Counted from the stretch's first letter, positions 27,035 through 42,234 are shown. The stretch: 64,000 nt of DNA from Cobetia amphilecti (GCF_020217465.1 NZ_CP084115.1:3534001-3598000); one strand, 5' to 3'. The notes: generated by a model not told the origin, from the letters alone. Translations and numbers: made by a program.

Positions 27035-28681
27035 CTACTCGCGCTTGGCCCCCGAGACCTCCGACAGCGATCGCGGCTGGAAGCTCTCGGCCTGGGCCAT
27101 CGCCCAGACACGACGATAGAAGGGATAGTCATCCCCTTGCGTCAGCAGTGCGCCCTTGGTCAGGAAGGGATGCAGGTGCGAGAACAGCTTGACCTCATTC
27201 TCGGAGACACGATGCACCAGGTGGTCCGGGGTGATCTGCCAGGGCGTGTGCAGGCCCGCCGCCGACAGGATCTCGGCCAGCGCATGCAGGGTGTTGTGGT
27301 GGAAGTGACGCACCTGATCGGCCTTGTCTTCCACGACCAGCGATTTCTGGCGCAGATCATCCTGGGTGGCGATCCCCGTCGGGCACTTGTTGGTGTGACA
27401 GCTCAGTGACTGGATGCAGCCCAGCGCGAACATGTAACCGCGTGCGGCATTGACCCAGTCCGCGCCCAGCGCCATCACGCAGGCGAAATCGAAGGCACTG
27501 ATGATCTTGCCGCTGACCCCGATGCGCACCTCATCACGCAGCCCTGCGCCCACCAGCGAGTTGTGGACGAACTGCAGCCCTTCACGCAGCGGGGTGCCGA
27601 GGTGATCGGTGAATTCGGTCGGTGCGGCGCCGGTACCGCCCTCACTGCCATCGACGACGATGAAATCGGGCACGATCCCGGTCTCGAGCATCGCCTTGAC
27701 GATGGCCATGAACTCCCACGGCTGACCGAGGCACAGCTTGAAGCCCACCGGCTTGCCACCCGACAGCTCGCGCAGGCGCTGGATGAAGCTCAACAGCTCA
27801 AGGGGTGTGGAGAACTCACCGTGGTTGGAGGGCGAGATGCAATCCTTGCCCATCGGAATCCCGCGCGTCTCGGCGATCTCCTCGCTGATCTTGCTGGCCG
27901 GCAAGACGCCCCCGTGGCCGGGCTTGGCGCCCTGACTGAGCTTGATCTCGATCATCTTGACCTGCTCGCTGGCCGCCTGACGGGCAAACTTCTCGCCATC
28001 GAAGCGCCCTTCCTCGTCGCGGCAGCCGAAGTAGCCACTGCCCAGCTCCCAGATCAGATCGCCCCCGAATTCGCGGTGATAGGGGCTGATGCTGCCTTCG
28101 CCGGTGTCATGGGCGAAGTTGCCCAGCCTGGCGCCCTTGTTCAGGGCGCGGATGGCGTTGGCGCTCAAGGAGCCGAAGCTCATCGCCGAGATATTGAACA
28201 GCGAGGCATTGTAGGGATGCGAGCACTGGGAGTTGCCGACGTTGAGACGAAAGCCCTTGGGGTCCGGCACGCTCGAGGTCTGCATGGAGTGACCGATGAA
28301 CTCATAGCTGTCGGAATAGACATCGAGCAAGGTGCCGAACGGCTGGGAGGAGTTGTGCTGACGGCCACGCGCATAGACCAGCTCGCGCTGCTTGTGGGAA
28401 AACGGCAGCTGATCGGTGTCCGACTCGAACAGGTACTGACGCATTTCCGGACGCAGCGCCTTGAACAGGTAGCGCATGTTGCCGATCACCGGATAGTTGC
28501 GACGCACGGCGTAATCCGGCTGCTGCATGTCGTAGATGCCGACGGCGACCAGAAAGGCCATCAGCAGCGTCAGCGGCCATATCCAGGGCGTCAGCTCCGA
28601 CAGCCCCAGGCAGACCAGCAAGCCGAGGACACAGAGCCCGAAGACGGAGTAGCGAGGTAACAGCGACCATTTCAGTTTCAT
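27035..28681 (-). CDS. Membrane-anchored FMN-binding glutamate-synthase family protein
   Basis: A 548-residue protein with two N-terminal transmembrane helices (YSVFGLCVLGLLVCLGL and WIWPLTLLMAFLVAVGIY) followed by the FMN-binding barrel of the glutamate synthase large subunit: FNISAMSFGSLSANAIRALN, KPGHGGVLP, DGSEGGTGAAP and the Cys-containing CHTNKCPTGIATQ. It lacks the N-terminal glutaminase and C-terminal GXGXG domains of GltB, so it is not a normal glutamate synthase; its reaction is unknown. The ATG at 28681 has AAGGAAG six bases upstream. A single gene on the minus strand. Confidence 0.88.
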   Translation of the reverse strand: MKLKWSLLPRYSVFGLCVLGLLVCLGLSELTPWIWPLTLLMAFLVAVGIYDMQQPDYAVRRNYPVIGNMRYLFKALRPEMRQYLFESDTDQLPFSHKQRELVYARGRQHNSSQPFGTLLDVYSDSYEFIGHSMQTSSVPDPKGFRLNVGNSQCSHPYNASLFNISAMSFGSLSANAIRALNKGARLGNFAHDTGEGSISPYHREFGGDLIWELGSGYFGCRDEEGRFDGEKFARQAASEQVKMIEIKLSQGAKPGHGGVLPASKISEEIAETRGIPMGKDCISPSNHGEFSTPLELLSFIQRLRELSGGKPVGFKLCLGQPWEFMAIVKAMLETGIVPDFIVVDGSEGGTGAAPTEFTDHLGTPLREGLQFVHNSLVGAGLRDEVRIGVSGKIISAFDFACVMALGADWVNAARGYMFALGCIQSLSCHTNKCPTGIATQDDLRQKSLVVEDKADQVRHFHHNTLHALAEILSAAGLHTPWQITPDHLVHRVSENEVKLFSHLHPFLTKGALLTQGDDYPFYRRVWAMAQAESFQPRSLSEVSGAKRE

Positions 28682-29064
28682 CAAGGCTTCCTTTGCCAGC
28701 GAACAGCAATGTCAGGGCTGTCGTTGTGGGAGGGGCAGGGGTTGTGATCAAGAGTCGCGACCACGGGTTGCGTCCAGTGCGGCGGCCACGGAACACGCCA
28801 TGCCTGTCAGGGAGGCATCATCATCGATAGCGATGGCGACATCACGATGACGCCAGCCTGCCGCATGCCGGGCCGACTGTCCTGCCCAACGGTGGAATCC
28901 GCTGTTGAGCCAGTCGCACCACGATGCTCTCAGCATGTCTGTAAACAAGAAGACGCCTTCGTGGCGTGAACCACGAAGGCGTCTCCCGTTACTGCATTTC
29001 GCCACTGGTGACGTGCGCCAGCCTCATCGGCCGATGAGGCCGAGTCACTGGCGCGTCACGTCGC
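28682..29064. other. Intergenic region upstream of the FMN protein, downstream of purL
   Basis: About 380 bases without a gene. It holds the purL terminator (listed separately) and, at 29020-29042, a palindrome GCCTCATCGG/CCGATGAGGC flanked by imperfectly paired GTGACGTGCGCCAG / CTGGCGCGTCACG sequence, forming a larger cruciform-capable element right after the purL stop. The remaining 200 bases before the FMN protein show nothing distinctive. Confidence 0.5.
28951..28984 (-). terminator. Intrinsic terminator downstream of purL
   Basis: Perfect 14-bp stem (28951-28964 with 28971-28984, 6-base loop), followed on the minus strand by TCTTGTTT. 80 bases after the purL stop. Confidence 0.75.
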
Positions 29065-32000
29065 TCAGTCAACCCAGCGACGGGCATTGCGGAACATGCG
29101 CAACCAGGCGCCATCCTGCTGCCAGTCGTCCGGACGCCAGGAGTTGGTGACGGCACGCGCCACGCGCTCCGGGTGCGGCATCATGATGGTCACGCGACCA
29201 TCATCGGTGGTCAGGCCGGTGATACCGGACGGCGAGCCGTTCGGGTTGGCCGGATAACGCGTGGTGGTCTGGCCGTAGTTGTCGACGTAACGCAGCGCGA
29301 CCTGGCCGCTGCTCTGCATCTTGCGCAGGTGAGCGCTGTCGCGGAACTCGGCACGCCCTTCGCCATGCGCGATGGCGATCGGCAGGCGCGAACCTTCCAT
29401 GCCATCGAGGAACAGCGAGGCGCTCTTCTCGACTTCGACCATCGCGACACGGGCCTCGAACTGCTCGGACTCGTTGCGCACGAAGCGCGGCCAGGCCTCG
29501 GCACCCGGAATCAGCTCCTTGAGCTGGGAGAGCATCTGGCAACCGTTGCAGACGCCCAGCGCGAAGCTGTCGTCACGATTGAAGAAGCGCTCGAACTGTT
29601 CACGCGCACGCGCATTGAACAGCACTGACTTGGCCCAGCCACCGCCGGCGCCCAGCACGTCACCGTAGGAGAAGCCGCCACAGGCGACCAGCCCCCGCAT
29701 GGTGTCCAGATCGACACGCCCTTCGAGAATGTCGCTCATGTGGACATCGACGGCCTCGAAGCCGGCACGGTCGAAGCTTGCCGCCATCTCGAGCTGACCA
29801 TTGACGCCCTGCTCGCGCAGGATCGCCATGCGCGGACGTGCACCGGTGTTCAGGTACGGCGCCGCGATGTCCTCGTTGACGTCGAAAGTGGCCTGGGCGG
29901 TAAGGCCCGGGTCACGCACGTCGTTGATGGACTCGAATTCGCTCTTGGCGCAATCGGCGTTGTCACGTGCGGCCTGCATGCGATAGCTGGTCTCGGCCCA
30001 CAGGCGCTCGGCACTGGCGCGGGTGGTGGAGAGCAGGTTCTGGCCCAGCAGCGTGATGTTGATCTGCTCATCGGCACGCGGCGTGGCGATCACGCCACTG
30101 TGCTCGAGGCCCACGGCCTTGAGCTCGGCGAGGATGGACTCGGTATGTTCGCGACGTACCTGCACCACGGCACCCAATTCTTCGGCGAACAGCGCGCCGG
30201 TGGCCTGACCCGGCTCGGCGGCGGTCCAGTCGAGGGAGATGTCGAGACCGACACGTCCCGCGAAGGACATTTCCATCAAGGTGGTCAACAGACCACCGTC
30301 GCTGCGGTCGTGATAGGCCAGCAGCTTGCCTTCGACATTGAAGCGCTGGATGGCCTCGAAGAAGTGCTTGAGGTCTTCAGGCTTGGCAAGATCCGGCGCT
30401 TCGTTGCCGACCTGACCATAGACCTGCGCCAGCGCGGAGCCACCGAGACGGTGAGCGCCATGGCCGAGATCGATCAGGATCAGGTCCGTCTCCACGGCCT
30501 CGCCATTCAGTGTGCGACGCAGCTGCGGCGTGAGGGTACGCATGGCATCGGTGACCGGCGCGAAGCCTGTCATCACCAGCGACAGCGGCGCGGTGATCGA
30601 CTTGTCTTCGCCGTTCTCGTCCTGCCAGGCGGTGCGCATGGACATGGAGTCCTTGCCGACCGGAATGGTCAGGTCCAGCGCCGGGCACAGTTCCATGCCG
30701 ACGGCGTGGACGGCCTCGTAGAGCGCCTGATTCTCGCCGGTGTGATCGGCAGCGCTCATCCAGTTGGCGGACAGCTTGATGTCAGACAGCTTGGCGATCG
30801 GCGCGGCGGCCAGGTTGGTGATCACCTCGGCCACGGCCAGACGCGCGGACGCGGCCGGCGAGATCAGTGCGACCGGGGTACGCTCGCCCATCGCCATCGC
30901 TTCACCGACATGGCTGTCGAGGGAGCTGGTGGTGACGGCGCAATCGGCCACCGGCACCTGCCACGGACCGACCATCTGGTCGCGCGCGACCATGCCGGTG
31001 ATCGAGCGGTCGCCGATGGTGATCAGGAATTTCTTGGAGGCGACGGTGGGCAGCTGCAGCACACGGGTCATCGCTTCGCGCGGGTCGAGGTTGTCGAGAC
31101 CCAGCGCCGGCAGTTCCAGCGTCTGGCGCTCGAAGCTGCGTGACATCTTGGGCGGCTTGCCGAACAGCACGTCCATCGGCAGATCGACCGGACGCGTATC
31201 GAAGTGACCATCCTTGACGATCAGTTCGTGCTCCTCGAGGGCTTCACCGACCACGGCGTACAGGCAACGCTCACGCTCACACAGGGCTTCGAAGGTGGCC
31301 AGATTCTCCGGTGCCACCGCCAGTACGTAGCGTTCCTGGGATTCGTTGCACCAGATCTCCAGCGGGCTCATGCCGGATTCGGCGCTCGGCACGGCGCGCA
31401 GGTCGAACAGGCCACCGCGACCGCCATCCTTGACCAGCTCCGGCAGTGCGTTGGACAGACCGCCCGCGCCGACGTCGTGGATGAAGCAGATCGGGTTCTT
31501 GTCATCCAGCGCCCAGCAGCGATCGATGACTTCCTGCACGCGACGCTCCATCTCGGCGTTGTCACGCTGCACGGAGGCGAAATCGAGGTCTTCGCTGGAG
31601 CTCCCGGAGGCCATGGAAGAGGCAGCACCGCCGCCCAGACCGATCAGCATCGCCGGGCCGCCCATCACGATCAGCTTGGCGCCGACCGGAATATCGCCCT
31701 TCTCCACGTGCTGGCTGCGGATGTTGCCGTAACCGCCGGCGAGCATGATCGGCTTGTGATAGCCGCGACGCTCGATGCCGCCGGCACCGAAGGCATCCTG
31801 CTCGTAGGTACGGAAGTAGCCGTTGAGGTTGGGACGGCCGAATTCGTTGTTGAACGCTGCGCCACCGATCGGGCCTTCGAGCATGATGTCGTAGGCGGTC
31901 TTGATGCGCTCCGGCTTGCCGTAGTCGTGCTCCCACGGCTGTTCGAAGCCCGGGATACGCAGGTTGGAGACGCTGAAGCCGGTCAGACCCGCTTTCGGCT

Positions 32001-32979
32001 TGGAGCCGACACCGGTCGCGCCTTCATCACGGATCTCGCCACCGGCACCGGTCGCGGCGCCCGGATAGGGAGCGATGGCGGTCGGGTGGTTGTGGGTCTC
32101 GACCTTCATCAGGATGTTGATCGGTTCCTGATGGTAGCGATAGATGTGGCCTTCGCCTGTCGGGAAGTAACGCCCGGCAGTCGGACCTTCCATCACGGCG
32201 GCGTTGTCACTGTAGGCGGACAGCACGCCATCCGGATGATGCTGGTAGGTGTTCTTGATCATCTTGAACAGCGAGTGCGACTGCGCTTCGCCGTCGATGG
32301 TCCAGTCCGCATTGAAGATCTTGTGGCGGCAATGCTCGGAGTTCGCCTGAGCGAACATCATCAGTTCGATGTCGGCAGGATTGCGGCCCAGAGTCTTGAA
32401 GGACTCGACCAGATAATCGATCTCGTCATCGGCCAGTGCCAGACCCAGGCTACCGTTGGCCTTGGCCAGGGCTTCGCGGCCACCGCCGAGGATGTCGACA
32501 TGGGCAAGCTTGGCAGGTGCCTGATGCTGGAACAGACGTGCCGCGTCCTGAGTGCGGGTCAATACCGTCTCGGTCATGCGGTCGTGCAGTCGGGAGGACA
32601 GCGTGGCGAAGAGCTCTTCGCTCAGGGGCGCGTCCAGCTTGATGCGGTAGGCGATGCCACGCTCGAGGCGGCGGACTTGCGGCAGGCCGCAGTTGGCGGC
32701 GATATCCGTGGCCTTGGAAGACCAGGGAGACAGCGTGCCGAGGCGGGGGATGACGAGGAAGAGATGTCCTTCCGGAGCGCTCTCGTCACGACTGGGGCCG
32801 TAGTCCAGCAGGCGCTCCAGTGTTGTCCGATCGGAACTGCTCAGTTCACCATCGACCTCGGCCAGATGAAGGTACTCGGCATGAAGAGATTCCACCTCCG
32901 GCACCAGCTCGCGTAACGAAGCCAGTAGACGGGTGTGACGGAAGGCGGAAAGGGCAGGCGCGCCTCGCAGTTCGAGCAT
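29065..32979 (-). CDS. purL: Phosphoribosylformylglycinamidine synthase
   Basis: Large single-chain FGAM synthase of purine biosynthesis: FGAR + glutamine + ATP gives FGAM. The 1304-residue product has, in order, the N-terminal PurS-like domain, the two AIRS-like ATPase halves ([45 protein letters not shown]) and a C-terminal class I glutaminase with nucleophile Cys in GVCNGCQML and the His/Glu of [11 protein letters not shown]. The start at 32979 ([14 protein letters not shown]) matches the E. coli N-terminus; GAGG lies about 12 bases upstream, longer than ideal. It is divergent from mltF, the same neighbour as in E. coli. Confidence 0.97.
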   Translation of the reverse strand: MLELRGAPALSAFRHTRLLASLRELVPEVESLHAEYLHLAEVDGELSSSDRTTLERLLDYGPSRDESAPEGHLFLVIPRLGTLSPWSSKATDIAANCGLPQVRRLERGIAYRIKLDAPLSEELFATLSSRLHDRMTETVLTRTQDAARLFQHQAPAKLAHVDILGGGREALAKANGSLGLALADDEIDYLVESFKTLGRNPADIELMMFAQANSEHCRHKIFNADWTIDGEAQSHSLFKMIKNTYQHHPDGVLSAYSDNAAVMEGPTAGRYFPTGEGHIYRYHQEPINILMKVETHNHPTAIAPYPGAATGAGGEIRDEGATGVGSKPKAGLTGFSVSNLRIPGFEQPWEHDYGKPERIKTAYDIMLEGPIGGAAFNNEFGRPNLNGYFRTYEQDAFGAGGIERRGYHKPIMLAGGYGNIRSQHVEKGDIPVGAKLIVMGGPAMLIGLGGGAASSMASGSSSEDLDFASVQRDNAEMERRVQEVIDRCWALDDKNPICFIHDVGAGGLSNALPELVKDGGRGGLFDLRAVPSAESGMSPLEIWCNESQERYVLAVAPENLATFEALCERERCLYAVVGEALEEHELIVKDGHFDTRPVDLPMDVLFGKPPKMSRSFERQTLELPALGLDNLDPREAMTRVLQLPTVASKKFLITIGDRSITGMVARDQMVGPWQVPVADCAVTTSSLDSHVGEAMAMGERTPVALISPAASARLAVAEVITNLAAAPIAKLSDIKLSANWMSAADHTGENQALYEAVHAVGMELCPALDLTIPVGKDSMSMRTAWQDENGEDKSITAPLSLVMTGFAPVTDAMRTLTPQLRRTLNGEAVETDLILIDLGHGAHRLGGSALAQVYGQVGNEAPDLAKPEDLKHFFEAIQRFNVEGKLLAYHDRSDGGLLTTLMEMSFAGRVGLDISLDWTAAEPGQATGALFAEELGAVVQVRREHTESILAELKAVGLEHSGVIATPRADEQINITLLGQNLLSTTRASAERLWAETSYRMQAARDNADCAKSEFESINDVRDPGLTAQATFDVNEDIAAPYLNTGARPRMAILREQGVNGQLEMAASFDRAGFEAVDVHMSDILEGRVDLDTMRGLVACGGFSYGDVLGAGGGWAKSVLFNARAREQFERFFNRDDSFALGVCNGCQMLSQLKELIPGAEAWPRFVRNESEQFEARVAMVEVEKSASLFLDGMEGSRLPIAIAHGEGRAEFRDSAHLRKMQSSGQVALRYVDNYGQTTTRYPANPNGSPSGITGLTTDDGRVTIMMPHPERVARAVTNSWRPDDWQQDGAWLRMFRNARRWVD

Positions 32980-33151
32980 GGTCAGGGAAAGCCTCTGAAG
33001 CAGCGTGAACGGACAACCGCCAAACGGCGGCAGCAAGCGCATATCATACGTGAAAGGCGAGCCTTAACGAAGCCCGCAGGCGACATGCGTTGGATGACAG
33101 TGTGTTGAGCTGCCGGTATGGTGGAAGCCCTGCCGTGAATGATGCTGACGC

Positions 33152-34645
33152 ATGCTCAAGACTTCGCCCTCTTCTCTCATTCCGCCCGTGCGACAGCTGC
33201 TGCGCCACGCGCGGCGTTTCCTCGTCGCGGCGCTGGCCCTCGCCTTGCTGATACTGCCCGAGCGCACCCTCATCGAGATGCCCACGCGGCTGGACGATGT
33301 CCGCGCGCGCGACTTCATTCAGGTCGCCACGCGCAATACCCCCACGACCTTCTATCGTGGCCGTCAGGGGCCTACCGGTTTCGAATACGAGCTGGCACGG
33401 GACTTCGCCGATTATCTTGGCGTGAGTCTGTCGATGGATTCCGAGCACAATATCGAGAGCCTGACCCAGAGCGTGCTCAATGATCAGGCCGACCTTGCGG
33501 CCGCGACCCTGCCGCTGGATCTCTCCGAACAGGACCTGCGCTTCTCGCGCCCCATCCTCGAATTGCAGGCGATGGTGGTCTATCGCCGCGGCATGCATCC
33601 GCCCAAGGAATTGAAGGATCTGGTCGGCAAGCGCATCGGCGTCATCAAGGGCGCCGGCACCAGCCTGGTACTGCGCGAAGTCCAGCAGGACATCCCCGAG
33701 CTCAGCTGGAAGGAAACCGGCGAGCTTGAGGTGGCGGACCTGCTGCAACGCATCGAGGAAGACAAGCTGGATGCGGCGGTCGTCTATGCCCATCAATTCA
33801 AGCTCAATCGCCTGTTCTTCCCCAATGTGGAGAACGGCTTCGACGTGGGCGATCCTCTGACCCTGGCCTGGGCCTTCCCCGCGCATGGCGACATTTCATT
33901 GCTGACCGCCGCCAATGATTTTCTCGAGACACGTCGCCAGGATGGCACCCTCGATCAATTGGTCGAGCGCTATTTCGGCCATGATGACTATCTCGAGTAT
34001 GTCGGCGCACGGACCTTCATCCGCCAGGCACGCGACCGCCTGCCGCGTTATATCGACACCTTCAAGGAAGCCGCGCGCGAAACCGGCATCGACTGGAAAC
34101 TGCTGGCCGCCACGGGCTATCAGGAATCGCACTGGCAGCCGAAGGCCACCTCTCCCACGGGGGTGCGCGGCCTGATGATGCTGACCAATGTGACGGCGCG
34201 CGAAATGAAGATCGCCAACCGTTTGGACCCCGTTCAGAGCATCGATGGTGGCTCACGCTATCTTGTGAGTATAAAGGGACGCTTGCCGGACGAGATCAAG
34301 GAACCGGATCGCACCTGGATGACGCTGGCGGCCTACAATGTCGGCCTGGGTCACCTGTTTGACGCCAGACGAATCGTGAAGATGAAGGGCGGTGACCCGA
34401 ATCGCTGGAAGGATGTCCGCGAAGCCCTGCCCTTGCTGCAGAATCGTGAGTGGTACCAGAAAGTCCGTTATGGTTATGCACGCGGCGGAGAACCTGTCAT
34501 CTATGTCCGCAATATCCGTCGTTATTATGAAATACTGAATTATGTTTACCGTAGCCAGCAGCAGTTCTATCAGCTGGATGAGCGTCCGATTACCGACGAC
34601 GAAGGCGACAGCAATCCCTTCGATACAGTGCCTCCGATTCTCTGA
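33152..34645 (+). CDS. mltF: Membrane-bound lytic murein transglycosylase F
   Basis: Periplasmic lytic transglycosylase that cleaves peptidoglycan to 1,6-anhydromuropeptides. The 497 residues contain an N-terminal membrane anchor ([14 protein letters not shown]), a regulatory domain related to solute-binding proteins ([37 protein letters not shown]), and the catalytic SLT domain starting near residue 300 with the catalytic Glu in [21 protein letters not shown] and [10 protein letters not shown]. Start at 33152 has no strong Shine-Dalgarno, but the anchor fits. The lipobox used by some members is absent, so it is probably anchored by the N-terminal helix. Confidence 0.93.
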   Translation: MLKTSPSSLIPPVRQLLRHARRFLVAALALALLILPERTLIEMPTRLDDVRARDFIQVATRNTPTTFYRGRQGPTGFEYELARDFADYLGVSLSMDSEHNIESLTQSVLNDQADLAAATLPLDLSEQDLRFSRPILELQAMVVYRRGMHPPKELKDLVGKRIGVIKGAGTSLVLREVQQDIPELSWKETGELEVADLLQRIEEDKLDAAVVYAHQFKLNRLFFPNVENGFDVGDPLTLAWAFPAHGDISLLTAANDFLETRRQDGTLDQLVERYFGHDDYLEYVGARTFIRQARDRLPRYIDTFKEAARETGIDWKLLAATGYQESHWQPKATSPTGVRGLMMLTNVTAREMKIANRLDPVQSIDGGSRYLVSIKGRLPDEIKEPDRTWMTLAAYNVGLGHLFDARRIVKMKGGDPNRWKDVREALPLLQNREWYQKVRYGYARGGEPVIYVRNIRRYYEILNYVYRSQQQFYQLDERPITDDEGDSNPFDTVPPIL

Positions 34646-34727
34646 GGATGGAGTTCGGACCGTCAGCACTCCGGTGCCTCAAGTGCACGCATCTTCACCA
34701 CGCATCAAGAGCCTCTAAGGACAGGGA

Positions 34728-36683
34728 ATGACACGCAGACTCGTCTTGATGTCGCTAAGCCTGATCGCGTTCGGCATCGCCTTGCTGGGGCTCTGGCCGT
34801 CTGCCGGCAATGAGGCCAATGCGCTGCTGCTGATGATGTTGACCCTGCAAGCCGCCGGCCAGGCTGCCTGGCATTGGCGCAATACCTCCCTCAGTCAGCT
34901 GTTCCTCAGCGCCTCATTGATCCTCAATATCCTGCTGATCTGCACCTTCCTGCTACCGGAAAGCTGGGTGGGGGTGGACCACTGGGGAGACCTGCTGATC
35001 AATCTGCCGGGCGATTGGCACATCGCCAATATCCGCCCGCCTATCCTGATCCTGTTCGCCTGTTTCGGCCTCACGACCTGCGCCCTGTTGCGCATGCGAC
35101 TGGGATTCGGCTCTGCCATCCAGCTGACGCAAGTCACGCTGCTGTTGCTGTTTGCCATGATGTCCGACGCCAGTCTTTCCGTCGCCAGCATGGTGCTGGC
35201 AGGCCCGGAACGCATCACGCTGACCAGCTTCGTCAGTCTGCTGTTGATCGCTCAATGGATCGATCTACAGCCGGCATTCATGCAGATGTGGCGCCGCAAT
35301 CTCATACCGCTGATCATTTCCTCCTCGATCACCCTGGTCTGTCTGCTCGCCTGGCAGCAGCAGAGCCAGGACGAGAACAATCGCATCAACCAGTCGACCT
35401 ACGTACTGGGCGACAAGATCGCCACGGAGCTGTCTCGCGAGATCAACGACCAGCTCAATGCGATGCGACGTTTCGCCGGTTTCTGGAGCCTGATGGGGCA
35501 GACTCCGTCACGCGGAGAGTGGCAGCGCCTGGCACGCAGCTATTACAAGGATTTCGATTACTTCCAGAACATTGCCTTCATCGACCCGGACAGCGTGATA
35601 ACGCGCGTCTTCCCGGACAAGGGCCGCAATCATGACGTGCTGGGCGTACGCCTGCTGGATGCTCAGCCGGACACTCCGCTGCGCAACCCGCTGGAACTCG
35701 GCATCGAGGGCCATACCGGCATCATCGACCTGATTCAGGGCGGCAAGGGCATGGTGTCCTACCTGCCGGTGCGCGATCCTCGCGATGGCACCATTCTGGG
35801 GGCGATCGCCATGGTGGTGGATCTGGCCCCTCTGCTCGACAGAGCCATGGACACGGCACGCAATGAGGCATTTGCGGTCACCCTGTCAGAGCGCGGCAAC
35901 ATCTATATCCATGTCGGCCCTGAGAGCCGTCTGGCGCCCTGGGGCCATCGTATCCCCATCGAGCTGCCCGCCACCGACCTGACCCTGGGTCTGCAGCCGA
36001 CACAGCAGTTCCTGGCGGCCACTCGTGGCCGTCTGCCGGAGGTCACATTGCTGACGGGCATGCTGCTGGCCTACCTGCTCTTCCTCGTGATCTACATGTA
36101 TCGCCGCGTCTCTCAGGAGCACGGCATCGTCAAGAATGCCAATGATGCACTTCGCGAAGAGATGGTGCGGCGAGAGCGACTGCAGAACGAGATCCAATGG
36201 CTGGCGCGTCACGACGAGCTGACCCAGCTGCCCAATCGTCGCTATTTCCTCGAGCAGGTGCAGAGCTTCAGCGGCAAGATGCCTCTGACGGTCATGATCC
36301 TGGATATCGACTTCTTCAAGACGATCAACGACAAACTGGGGCACTTGGAGGGAGACCGCTACCTGCAGAAGATTGCCGCCGTCTCACGGGCACCCGTGGA
36401 GTCTGCCGGCGGCATACTGGCGCGCTTCGGTGGCGAGGAGTTCGTGGTGTGCATTCCGGAATGCCCGCGCGCGGTAGGCCGCACTCTGGCGGAAGAGCTG
36501 CGGCGTGCCGTGCAGGCTGCAGGACTGCCGCAGCCCGCCACGGACAGCGTCGTCACGGTATCCGTGGGCATGGCATGCGTGGCGCGCGCTCCATTGCGGC
36601 TGGATGCACTGCTGCAGGCAGCGGATGAGGCGCTGTATCGCGCCAAGTCCAGTGGTCGCAATCAGGTCCAGGTCGCCGCCTGA
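34728..36683 (+). CDS. Diguanylate cyclase with MASE-like membrane region, CHASE-type sensor and GGDEF domain
   Basis: A 651-residue c-di-GMP synthase. The first ~215 residues contain about seven hydrophobic helices, then a periplasmic segment (NQSTYVLGDKIATELSREIN, DYFQNIAFIDPDSVITRVFP) resembling a CHASE ligand-binding domain, one more transmembrane helix (LLTGMLLAYLLFLVIYMYR), a short coiled coil and a C-terminal GGDEF domain (DELTQLPNRRYFLEQ, DIDFFKTINDKLGHLEGD, RFGGEEF). The active-site motif GGEEF is intact. The inhibitory RxxD I-site is absent (SAGG there), so product feedback is not expected. AAGGA precedes the ATG. The ligand is unknown. Confidence 0.9.
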   Translation: MTRRLVLMSLSLIAFGIALLGLWPSAGNEANALLLMMLTLQAAGQAAWHWRNTSLSQLFLSASLILNILLICTFLLPESWVGVDHWGDLLINLPGDWHIANIRPPILILFACFGLTTCALLRMRLGFGSAIQLTQVTLLLLFAMMSDASLSVASMVLAGPERITLTSFVSLLLIAQWIDLQPAFMQMWRRNLIPLIISSSITLVCLLAWQQQSQDENNRINQSTYVLGDKIATELSREINDQLNAMRRFAGFWSLMGQTPSRGEWQRLARSYYKDFDYFQNIAFIDPDSVITRVFPDKGRNHDVLGVRLLDAQPDTPLRNPLELGIEGHTGIIDLIQGGKGMVSYLPVRDPRDGTILGAIAMVVDLAPLLDRAMDTARNEAFAVTLSERGNIYIHVGPESRLAPWGHRIPIELPATDLTLGLQPTQQFLAATRGRLPEVTLLTGMLLAYLLFLVIYMYRRVSQEHGIVKNANDALREEMVRRERLQNEIQWLARHDELTQLPNRRYFLEQVQSFSGKMPLTVMILDIDFFKTINDKLGHLEGDRYLQKIAAVSRAPVESAGGILARFGGEEFVVCIPECPRAVGRTLAEELRRAVQAAGLPQPATDSVVTVSVGMACVARAPLRLDALLQAADEALYRAKSSGRNQVQVAA

Positions 36684-36777
36684 CGACTCATGGAGACCAA
36701 CACGATCGCAACGCCGGAGGATCAGCTCGGTAGGACCTGCGCGGGCGGATCTGAGCGGAAGGTTCAGCGCGAAAGGA

Positions 36778-38262
<1,485 letters not shown>

Positions 38263-38270
<8 letters not shown>

Positions 38271-38314
38271 ACGAATCGCCCTGTGCGAATTGTCCTGAGC
38301 GAGTCGTCCTGAAC
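38263..38314. repeat. 14-bp degenerate tandem repeat after tesB
   Basis: Three and a half units of the form CCTGAnCGAATCGT spanning the tesB stop codon and its 3' untranslated region, just before the terminator. Confidence 0.65.
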
Positions 38315-38318
38315 AACA

Positions 38319-38357
38319 ATGCCCCTCCTGAGACATTCTCAGGAGGGGCATCGTCAT
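38319..38357 (+). terminator. Intrinsic terminator of tesB
   Basis: Stem ATGCCCCTCCTGAG / CTCAGGAGGGGCAT with a short loop (ACATT), followed by CGTCATTTTTA. Confidence 0.85.
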
Positions 38358-38435
38358 TTTTAGCTGCGTCTATCTACAACCTACAACGCTGAGAATAGCG
38401 CACTGCGATTCACTATTATCGCGTCAATAGAGGAG

Positions 38436-38714
38436 TCACTTCAGTGCTGTCCTGACGCGCGTGCAGTTTTCATCCCGATAGCGCTGCTTGTAGTCATTGC
38501 GCTGGGACTGCCAACTTCGCATCTGGCCCGACGACCCGCCGCCGCGGCGCCTATCAGTATAATATTCGATCTTGTCCTTGATGAACTGACAGCGCTCTAT
38601 CTTCCTCTCTCGCTCCCCGGCAGATGCCATTTCTGACGACATCAGCCCCAACAAAAGAGCCATCATTCCTGCCAATAGAAGTCTTGATAACGAATATGAA
38701 AAGCCCCTCGACAT
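38436..38714 (-). CDS. Small secreted basic protein of unknown function
   Basis: A 92-residue protein that I do not recognise. It starts with a typical signal peptide (hydrophobic LLLAGMMALLLGLMSS, likely cleavage after ASA at residue 32), leaving a mature peptide of 60 residues, rich in Arg/Lys/Tyr/Gln, with only two Cys (42 and 84) that could form one disulfide across a Gly-rich middle (RRRGGGSSGQM). The start is well supported by AAGGAGG immediately upstream. It lies alone between tesB and the rRNA operon; base composition (more A/T) differs from neighbours. It is probably periplasmic; function unknown. Confidence 0.8.
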   Translation of the reverse strand: MSRGFSYSLSRLLLAGMMALLLGLMSSEMASAGERERKIERCQFIKDKIEYYTDRRRGGGSSGQMRSWQSQRNDYKQRYRDENCTRVRTALK

Positions 38715-39051
38715 ATCGCCTCCTTGCGCCTATTCATGGATAGCTTCAATGAGTGATATTCAATGACAGCGCAGACACCGAGCAGGTGCAGCAACAGCAA
38801 AGATATCTCCCGATAAAGATATCTCTCAACAGCGTGGAATGCCTGTCGATCAAGTACACTCAATGGAGAGCCAGCACGTTTTCCCAGTGATACTGATCCA
38901 TATACAAAGATGCCTCTATCATTATCGTGATAGAGGCATCTTTGTATCATATAGCTCATGTAGCCATGTCTTGGGCTGTACGCATTTACCCCAGCACGGC
39001 AGTTCTTTTGCGCCAACGTTTCCTGAGCACCACTTTTCTTGAACACAAAGA
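38715..39051. other. AT-richer gap between the small secreted protein and the rRNA terminator
   Basis: No gene is convincing. It contains a direct repeat (AAAGATATCTC, twice, near 38795-38825), a 20-bp perfect inverted repeat (38902-38947, listed separately) and the upstream sequence of the secreted protein gene. No tRNA or small RNA could be recognised. Confidence 0.5.
38902..38947. repeat. Perfect 20-bp inverted repeat, possible second rrn terminator
   Basis: Arms 38902-38921 and 38928-38947 are exactly complementary, with the 6-base loop TTATCG. It lies about 100 bases beyond the rRNA operon terminator and has no U-run of more than three on either strand. It may be a fail-safe terminator, a protein-binding palindrome or a remnant element. 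Confidence 0.6.
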
Positions 39052-39086
39052 GAACCGCCCCTGCAGCAAGGCTGCAGGGGCGGTTC
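39052..39086 (-). terminator. Terminator of the rRNA operon
   Basis: Perfect 15-bp GC-rich stem (39052-39066 with 39072-39086, 5-base loop), with CTCTTTGTG after it on the minus strand. 8 bases past the 5S gene. Confidence 0.85.
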
Positions 39087-39094
39087 GGTATAAG

Positions 39095-39212
39095 TGCCTG
39101 ACGATGACCTACTCTCACATGGAGAAACTCCACACTACCATCGGCGCTAAGCGGTTTCACTTCCGAGTTCGGCATGGGATCGGGTGGTTCACGCTCGCTA
39201 TGGTCGTCAGGC
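39095..39212 (-). rRNA. rrf: 5S ribosomal RNA
   Basis: About 118 bases with the complementary ends (TGCCTGACGA / TCGTCAGGCG region) and the conserved loops of 5S, including CCGAACTCGGAAGTGAAACCGC on the minus strand. Ends estimated to within a few bases. Confidence 0.95.
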
Positions 39213-39350
39213 GAAACGGTGGCATCTTGCGATGCCTGAGTCCCGAGGTTTGTGGCCTCGTGACTCGCAATATGAATCATGCTGACCGATATGTCTCGAT
39301 CCTGTCGCAATCCCGGCGGTTTGCCTACGCAAACCCCTTGGGTGTTATAT

Positions 39351-42234
<2,884 letters not shown>

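Noticed and set aside
38663-39310. 215-codon minus-strand frame spanning the rRNA terminator and 5S end
   Set aside because: It runs through 5S and its terminator; the true small gene is 38436-38714.
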